A stretch of 64,000 bases of DNA from Mycolicibacterium senegalense. Lineage in GTDB: Bacteria; Actinomycetota; Actinomycetes; Mycobacteriales; Mycobacteriaceae. Shown here piece after piece: positions 57,423-64,000 of this stretch. Position numbers and translations under genes: made by a program. Below the pieces are notes generated by a model, which saw only the letters and a program-made list of their open reading frames with translations, searched no databases and was not told where the DNA came from. Every line of letters begins with the position of its first letter. Position 1 is the stretch's first letter. The DNA lies in NCBI RefSeq assembly GCF_019645875.1, contig NZ_CP081000.1, positions 1,860,001 to 1,924,000 on the forward strand. The letters run 5' to 3'.

Positions 57423-58408
57423 CCACCGCAGCCCCCAAGAAACGCCTGACCTCCGACGCCATGATCGCCTCGATCGCCGACGGCGACAAGGTGGTGCGCG
57501 CGCCGTTCGGTCACGCCTTGCTGGCCGCGGCCGAGCGGAATCCCCAGATCGTCGGGCTGAGCGCGGATCTCGCGAAATACACCGACATGCACATCTTCCG
57601 TGACGCGATGCCAGACCGGTTCTACCAGGTCGGGATGGCCGAGCAGGTGCTGATGGGAGCGGCCGCCGGGCTGGCCGAGGAAGGGTTCGTGCCGTTCGCG
57701 TCGACTTATTCGGTGTTCGCCACGCGTCGGGCCTACGACTTCATCTGCCTCGACATCGCCGAGCGCATGCTCAACGTCAACATCGTGGCGGCGCTGCCGG
57801 GGCTGACGACGGGCTACGGGCCGAGTCATCAAGCGACCGAGGACATCGCGATCCTGCGCGGCATGCCGAATCTGACCATCGTCGATCCTTGCGATTCGGT
57901 GGACATCGAGCAGGCGGTCCCACAGTTGGCCGCCAGCCCTGGCCCGACCTATCTGCGGTTGCTGCGCGGCGCCGTGCCGACCGTGCTCGACGAGTACGAC
58001 TACACCTTCGAGCTCGGTAAGGCCGCGAAGCTGCGGGACGGCGGCGAGGTGCTGTTCATCTCCTCGGGCCTGATGACCGAGCGTGCCCTGCAGGCCGCCA
58101 CGCAGCTCGAGCGGGACAACGTCGATGTCGCGGTGCTCCACGTGCCCACCATCAAGCCGCTCGACGAGGCGACGATCCTGGCCGAGATCGCCAAGGACCG
58201 GCTGGTGTTCACGCTGGAGAACCACTCGGTGATCGGCGGATTGTTCGAGTCGATCGCCTCTGCGCTCGTGCGCAACGGGGTATCGCGGCCGGTGTCGCCG
58301 ATTGCACTGCCCGATGAGTTCCTCGTCGCCGGCGCATTGCCCACGTTGTACGACCGCTACGGTCTGTCGGTCAGCCGGATCGTGGACCGGGTGCGCTCGG
58401 CGCTGTAG
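57419..58408 (+). CDS. split transketolase, C-terminal subunit
   Basis: 329-aa subunit with the pyrimidine-binding and C-terminal domains. Key features: GLSADLAKYTDMHIF, catalytic Glu in MAEQVLMGAAAGLA, FASTYSVFATRRAYD, and the end GLSVSRIVDRV. ATG overlaps the preceding stop. Together with the other subunit it should form an alpha2beta2 enzyme. Sequence gives no acceptor specificity. Confidence 0.93.
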   Translation: MTTAAPKKRLTSDAMIASIADGDKVVRAPFGHALLAAAERNPQIVGLSADLAKYTDMHIFRDAMPDRFYQVGMAEQVLMGAAAGLAEEGFVPFASTYSVFATRRAYDFICLDIAERMLNVNIVAALPGLTTGYGPSHQATEDIAILRGMPNLTIVDPCDSVDIEQAVPQLAASPGPTYLRLLRGAVPTVLDEYDYTFELGKAAKLRDGGEVLFISSGLMTERALQAATQLERDNVDVAVLHVPTIKPLDEATILAEIAKDRLVFTLENHSVIGGLFESIASALVRNGVSRPVSPIALPDEFLVAGALPTLYDRYGLSVSRIVDRVRSAL

Positions 58409-58488
58409 CCGTCGGGATTCCGCCTCGCGCCTGCTGCCGCCCGGGCATGATGCAGCTGTATCCAACCCAGTGGTGAAGCGAGGACAGT

Positions 58489-59226
58489 GTGACAGGTGTG
58501 GTGGTGACAGGTGCGGCGTCGGGGATCGGCCGGGCCAGCGCGGAGGCGTTGATCGCAGATGGTCGGCGGGTTGCGTTGTGGGACATGGCCCCCGAGGTGC
58601 ACGACGTGGCCGAGGCGTTGGGTATGCCCTCCGCGGTGATGGACGTGTGCGACACCGGCGCGCTGCCGGCCGCTGTCGAGGAGGCGGCCATCGCGCTCGA
58701 CGGCATCGACGGCCTGGTGCACGCCGCGGGCCGCGTGCTGCCGGAACCGGTGGGCGCCTACACCGAGGAGTCCTGGGACGCGGTGCTCGACGTGAACCTG
58801 CGTGCGCAGGCGCTGTTGACGCAGCTGCTGCTGCCGCACCTGGAGAAGGCCGCCGCCGACGGCGGATCGCCTGCAGTGGTGGGCATCTCGAGCATCGAGG
58901 GTCTGGCGGCCAACCCGTTCATTCCGGCTTACTGCGCGTCGAAGGCCGGGCTGCTCGGCATGACCCGTTCGATGGCTGCTCAGCTGGGTCCGTTGGGAAT
59001 TCGGGTCAATGCGGTGTGTCCGGGTTTCATCCACACCCCGATGCTGCAGATCGCGTTGGACGTCGAGGAGATCCGCGCGAGCTTCGAACAGGCCGCGCCG
59101 ATGGGCCGGCTCGGTCAGCCCCAGGAGGTCGCGGCCGCGGTGGCGTTCCTGATGTCGCCGAAGGCGTCGTTCATCACCGGCACCCAGCTCGTGGTGGACG
59201 GCGGAGTGACCAGCCGTCACGCTTGA
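58489..59226 (+). CDS. short-chain dehydrogenase/reductase
   Basis: 245-aa SDR. Cofactor loop [13 protein letters not shown]-like HAAGRVLP, active-site SSIEG...[13 protein letters not shown] (Tyr/Lys) and the end [15 protein letters not shown] start, 80 bp after the transketolase operon, so it may be a separate unit. The classical SDR type suggests oxidation of a secondary alcohol; substrate unknown. Confidence 0.9.
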   Translation: MTGVVVTGAASGIGRASAEALIADGRRVALWDMAPEVHDVAEALGMPSAVMDVCDTGALPAAVEEAAIALDGIDGLVHAAGRVLPEPVGAYTEESWDAVLDVNLRAQALLTQLLLPHLEKAAADGGSPAVVGISSIEGLAANPFIPAYCASKAGLLGMTRSMAAQLGPLGIRVNAVCPGFIHTPMLQIALDVEEIRASFEQAAPMGRLGQPQEVAAAVAFLMSPKASFITGTQLVVDGGVTSRHA

Positions 59227-59227
59227 A

Positions 59228-59539
59228 CTAGTCGCTGGCCGGCAGCGGCTTGGCCTCTTTGAGGCTGAGGGCCGTGGTCCCGATAGAAAGCGTGCCGGCG
59301 CCGGCCTTGGTGACCAGTACCTCGGCGCCGCCGTCGTCGACGTAACGCTTGCCCATCAGGTTGCCGTCCGAGAATGCCGCGTCGATCGTGAGATCGGAAT
59401 CCTGCGCCGGCTTCTCCTGGTCGAGCGGGATCATCGGCACGCCGCCGGCACGCAGATCGTCGAGGCTGTCGGCGCTGCGCACCACGATGACCTGGGTGTC
59501 GCACACCTGGCTCTGCAGGCGGGTGCCGTTCTTGATCAT
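59228..59539 (-). CDS. small conserved hypothetical protein
   Basis: 103-aa soluble protein (TRLQSQVCDTQVIVVRSADS, GGVPMIPLDQEK, GKRYVDDGGAEVLVTKAGAG). The pattern CDTQVIVVR...DLRAGGVPM resembles a small family often found next to acyl-CoA synthetases in actinobacteria (from memory). Its ATG overlaps the stop of the upstream synthetase gene (ATGA). One cysteine only. Function unknown; convergent with the SDR gene, 1 bp apart. Confidence 0.75.
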   Translation of the reverse strand: MIKNGTRLQSQVCDTQVIVVRSADSLDDLRAGGVPMIPLDQEKPAQDSDLTIDAAFSDGNLMGKRYVDDGGAEVLVTKAGAGTLSIGTTALSLKEAKPLPASD

Positions 59540-61038
59540 GCTGACTCCTTCGAAAGAGGTGCGAGTTCGTCGACAAGCTGGCGGCGCAGGACCTTGCCGG
59601 TCGGATTCGTGGGCAGTTCGTCGCGGAACACCACCCGGTCGGGGGTGCGGGATCCACGCAGTTGCTTACGCACATGATCGCGTAGCGCTTCGGGGTCGGG
59701 GGAAGCGCCCGCGGCCGGAACCACGACGGCCACGATGATCTGTCCCCATTGCGGGTCCTCGGGACCGACGACGGCGACGTCGCGGACCTCGGGATGCTCG
59801 ACGAGTACGTCCTCGATCTCGGCCGGGGCGATGTTTTCGCCGCCGCGGATGATGGTGTCGTCGGAGCGTCCGCCGATGAACAGGTAGCCGCCTTCGTCGA
59901 GCATGGCGACATCCTTGGTCGGGAACCAGCCTTCGGCGTCCAGCACGGAGCCGATGTCGGTGTATCGCCCCGACACCTGCTCGCCGCGGACGAACAGCTC
60001 GCCGGTCTCTCCGGCGCCCAGCACCGTGCCATCCTCGGCGCGAATCTGAACCTCGATGCCAGGTACCACCTGGCCCACCGAGCCGAGCCGACGGGCCGCG
60101 GCCGCATCCTCGGCAGCCAGCGCCTCGCGGTGGTCGTCGGGCCCCAGAACCGCGATGGTGGAACTGGTTTCGGTCAAGCCGTAGGCATTGACGAAGCCGA
60201 CGTCGGGCAGCAGTTGAAGGGCCTTGCGGACCAGCGGCAGCGCCACTTTGGAGCCGCCGTAGGCGAGGTTGCGCAGGGTGGGCAGTTCGAGACCGGCCTT
60301 TTCCAGGGCGGTGACGATGCGGTCCAGCATGGTCGGTACCACCGTCGCCGACGTGACACCTTCGGTGCGGACCAGCTCGACCCATTTGTCGGCGTCGAAG
60401 TGGCGCAGGTACACCATCTTTCGGCCGGCGTACAGGTTGGACATGGCCGCGCTGACCCCGGCGATGTGGTACGGCGGGACGCAGATCAGGGCGGCGTCTT
60501 CGGGTGCCGCCGAGGCGAATTCGACCGTCCCGGTGATGTAGCTGGTCAGGTTGTTGTGGGTGAGTTCGACGGCTTTGGGACGTGAGGTGGTGCCCGAGGT
60601 GAACAGCACGACCGCTACCGCGTCGGGGTCGGCGAACTCGGCCGCCGGTTCGGCGGTGCGCGCCGCGGCGAGGAAGTCTTCGGACGAGATCACCTGCTTG
60701 CCCGTCCCCGCGACGACGTCGGCGTATTCGGCGTCGGCGACCACGAGTGGCTCGGGCAGCCGCTCGATCAGCTCATGCAAGCCGTCCCTGCTGAGCCGGT
60801 AGTTCAGCGGCGTGAACGGCACGGCGGCCCGGGCCGAGGCGAACAACAGCAGCGGAAGCAGTGCGCCCCCGGTGCCGACATAAGCGACGTGCGAGGCCCC
60901 CTCGCCTGCGATGACGCCGGCGCCGCCGTCGGCCAGGGCGCTGAGCTCCTCGGTGGTCAGGCGCAGGTCGTCGGACACCACCGCGGTGCGGTCGGCTGCG
61001 CCCGAGACCGCCATCTCCAGTAGTAGCGAGATGCTCAC
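59536..61038 (-). CDS. acyl-CoA synthetase (class I adenylate-forming)
   Basis: 500-aa enzyme that activates a carboxylic acid with ATP and joins it to CoA. Motifs: VLFTSGTTSRPKAVELTHNN, YGGSKVALP, NAYGLTETSS, FPTKDVAMLDEGGYLFIGGRSDDTI and the terminal lysine GKVLRRQL. GTG start overlaps the stop of the SDR gene (GTGA), giving operon SDR-synthetase-small protein. Fatty, aromatic or steroid-side-chain acid; which one cannot be read off. Confidence 0.9.
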   Translation of the reverse strand: MSISLLLEMAVSGAADRTAVVSDDLRLTTEELSALADGGAGVIAGEGASHVAYVGTGGALLPLLLFASARAAVPFTPLNYRLSRDGLHELIERLPEPLVVADAEYADVVAGTGKQVISSEDFLAAARTAEPAAEFADPDAVAVVLFTSGTTSRPKAVELTHNNLTSYITGTVEFASAAPEDAALICVPPYHIAGVSAAMSNLYAGRKMVYLRHFDADKWVELVRTEGVTSATVVPTMLDRIVTALEKAGLELPTLRNLAYGGSKVALPLVRKALQLLPDVGFVNAYGLTETSSTIAVLGPDDHREALAAEDAAAARRLGSVGQVVPGIEVQIRAEDGTVLGAGETGELFVRGEQVSGRYTDIGSVLDAEGWFPTKDVAMLDEGGYLFIGGRSDDTIIRGGENIAPAEIEDVLVEHPEVRDVAVVGPEDPQWGQIIVAVVVPAAGASPDPEALRDHVRKQLRGSRTPDRVVFRDELPTNPTGKVLRRQLVDELAPLSKESA

Positions 61039-61877
61039 AGGCCCTGCCCCGGTGCGTCGATGAAGATGTCGATGATCGGATTGTCCCCGCCGCCGTAACG
61101 GGACAGATCGGTGACCCCGGCCTCGCTGAGTACGGCGGAGTCGATGAAGGTTTGGCCGGTGACCTCGGCGGCCGGGCGGGACAAGATCTCGACTGCCGCG
61201 TCGCCCATGATCTCGGGGCTGCGCGACCGGGTAGCCATCTTGTCGCCTTCGGCCAGATTGGCCACGGCCGAGGTCGCGATGTAGGTCTCGGGCCACAGGC
61301 AGCTGAAGCCGATCCCCGGGTACTCGGCCGCCCAGCCGAGTGACAGCAGCGTCATGCCGTACTTCGACAGCGTGTAGGACGGGTGTGCGCCCAGCCAGTA
61401 CGGGTTCATGTTCATCGGTGGGGCCAGCGTCAAGACGTGCGGGTTGGTCGACTTGCGCAGGTGTGGCAGGGCGGCCTTGGTGAGCAGGAACGTGCCACGG
61501 ACATTGATGTCCATCATGAGGTCGAACTTTTTGGCCGACAGCGCCTCGGTGGGTTCGGTGGAGATGGCGCTGGCGTTGTTGATCACGATGTCGATGCCAC
61601 CGAAGTGCTCGACCGCGGTGTCGACGGCGCGGGCCACGTCTTCTTCCTTGCGCACATCGCCGACTACAGCGACGCCCTTGCCCCCGGCCGCCTCGACCTC
61701 GGCGACTGCGGTGTGCACGGTTCCGGGCAGCTTGGGGTGCGGTTCCGCAGTCTTGGCCAGCAGCACCACGTTCGCCCCGCGGCGGGCGGCGCCGAGCGCG
61801 ATCGCCAAACCGATGCCGCGGCTACCGCCCGATACCACCAGCGTGCGATCGGTGAATGACTCTTGCTGGCTGGACAT
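61035..61877 (-). CDS. SDR-family oxidoreductase (HSDL2-like)
   Basis: 280-aa SDR. Cofactor motif VSGGSRGIGLAIALGAARRGANVVLLAKT, NNASAIS, active-site PSYTLSKYGMTLLS (Tyr/Lys), and LWPETYIATSAV, all typical of the HSDL2 group linked to lipid metabolism. First gene of a minus-strand operon. A 28-bp repeat lies 58 bp before its ATG, with a second copy before the divergent mutase gene. Confidence 0.88.
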   Translation of the reverse strand: MSSQQESFTDRTLVVSGGSRGIGLAIALGAARRGANVVLLAKTAEPHPKLPGTVHTAVAEVEAAGGKGVAVVGDVRKEEDVARAVDTAVEHFGGIDIVINNASAISTEPTEALSAKKFDLMMDINVRGTFLLTKAALPHLRKSTNPHVLTLAPPMNMNPYWLGAHPSYTLSKYGMTLLSLGWAAEYPGIGFSCLWPETYIATSAVANLAEGDKMATRSRSPEIMGDAAVEILSRPAAEVTGQTFIDSAVLSEAGVTDLSRYGGGDNPIIDIFIDAPGQGL

Positions 61878-61934
61878 GGTCCTCCTCGTCGAGCGCAGCG
61901 TCCGCTATGCGCCGTGTGTCAACCGTACCCAAAT

Positions 61935-61962
61935 GGTATTGGCATTCTCATTTTTAGCAAGT
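61935..61962. repeat. 28-bp direct repeat, copy 1 (SDR side)
   Basis: Starts GGTATTGGCATTCTC and ends TTTTTAGCAAGT; AT-rich for this genome. An exact second copy lies at 62093-62120. Placed upstream of the minus-strand SDR operon. Confidence 0.9.
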
Positions 61963-62092
61963 CTCGTAATCGTGCGGTTGGGTGGCTGAAGAATCGGCAT
62001 TCGCCCACACCCGTTCGCGCGGGTAGCTGCCGGCGCCGGTTGTGCAGGTCTAGGCGGTTCAGGCCAGTACAGGCGCCACATTTCCATCCGGC

Positions 62093-62120
62093 GGTATTGG
62101 CATTCTCATTTTTAGCAAGT
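62093..62120. repeat. 28-bp direct repeat, copy 2 (mutase side)
   Basis: Identical to the copy at 61935-61962 in the same orientation, 158 bp apart centre to centre. It ends 13 bp before the mutase ATG, so it overlaps or borders that gene's promoter. Confidence 0.9.
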
Positions 62121-62133
62121 ACGTTATCCACTG

Positions 62134-63723
<1,590 letters not shown>

Positions 63724-63725
63724 CC

Positions 63726-64000
63726 ATGGCAACTCGAGTACTTGTCGCGAAACCCGGGCTCGACGGGCACGACCGCGGTGCCAAGATTGTCGCGCGGACG
63801 TTGCGGGACGCCGGATTCGAGGTGATCTACACCGGCATCCGTCAGCGCATCGAGGACATCGTGTCGATCGCGCTGCAGGAAGACGTCGCGCTGGTGGGTC
63901 TTTCGATCCTTTCGGGCGCGCACGTCGCGCTGACCACCCGCACCGTCGAGGCTTTGCGGGCCGCCGACGCGGGCGACATCGCCGTCGTCGTCGGCGGCAC
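63726..64000 (+). CDS. B12-dependent acyl-CoA mutase, small subunit (cut by window end)
   Basis: First 91 residues of the cobalamin-binding partner. [25 protein letters not shown] has the DxHxxG signature whose His is the lower cobalt ligand; [10 protein letters not shown] is the SxL element. The usual length is about 135 aa, so roughly the last third lies outside. ATG 2 bp after the large subunit stop, so the two are co-expressed. Confidence 0.93.
   Translation, partial: MATRVLVAKPGLDGHDRGAKIVARTLRDAGFEVIYTGIRQRIEDIVSIALQEDVALVGLSILSGAHVALTTRTVEALRAADAGDIAVVVGG

Noticed and set aside
61935..62120. The 28-bp repeat as a Zur or KstR2 box
   Set aside because: Partial resemblance only; neither consensus fits across its full length and it is not a good palindrome.

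Overview
The window comes from a mycobacterium, most likely a fast-growing Mycolicibacterium-type species. This rests on high GC content, a complete 23S-5S rRNA end, mycobacterial proteins (GlgE, NucS, CysO/Mec, MspA-type porin, DUF4333, FadD32-like AMP ligase) and near-perfect gene order with the M. tuberculosis stretch Rv1316c to Rv1343c. The species itself cannot be fixed from the sequence alone.

Layout. (1) 1-3.5 kb: 23S and 5S rRNA with a strong terminator. (2) 3.5-35 kb: conserved core. DNA repair comes first (ogt, adaA-alkA, nucS), then an adenylate cyclase, methylmalonyl-CoA epimerase, fadA4 thiolase and a thioredoxin/TPR protein. The alpha-glucan genes glgB, glgE and glgP follow, then a beta-propeller protein, an MspA-family porin, a zinc-peptidase lipoprotein, dinG and pncB1. 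After these comes a long plus-strand run: clpS, aosR-like, P1 peptidase, mec, cysO, cysM, rhomboid, murI, cAMP-phosphodiesterase-like Rv1339, rphA and rdgB. An MFS/MarR pair and the DUF3817/lprD pair close the block. (3) 35-44 kb: an accessory patch next to tRNA-Leu(TAG). It holds a LAGLIDADG/HTH gene without a normal start codon, relics of a TAXI receptor, a DUF4185 protein and a type I methyltransferase (hsdM), several lipoproteins, and a type VII secretion-like cassette (leaderless leader peptide, EspC-like protein, WXG protein, lipoprotein). (4) 44-48.7 kb: a fatty acyl-AMP ligase, a DUF4333 protein, a second zinc-peptidase lipoprotein and a P-loop kinase. (5) 48.7-64 kb: catabolic clusters. 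One has an MHS transporter, LacI regulator, P450 and phosphotransferase. The next is a GntR-controlled operon of a beta-hydroxyacid dehydrogenase, MHS transporter and split transketolase. The last has an SDR, an acyl-CoA synthetase operon and a split B12-dependent acyl-CoA mutase whose second subunit runs off the window.

How genes work together. Mec, CysO and CysM form the protein-thiocarboxylate route to cysteine, with the AosR-like gene just upstream. GlgE, GlgB and GlgP build and break down alpha-glucan. The cyclase (5.6-7.2 kb) and the Rv1339-type hydrolase (30.2-31.0 kb) make and may degrade cAMP, and a CRP-like site lies before fadA4. The best candidates for undescribed systems are the GntR-split transketolase operon with its two palindromic operators (54.2-58.4 kb) and the type VII secretion cassette (41.8-43.9 kb).
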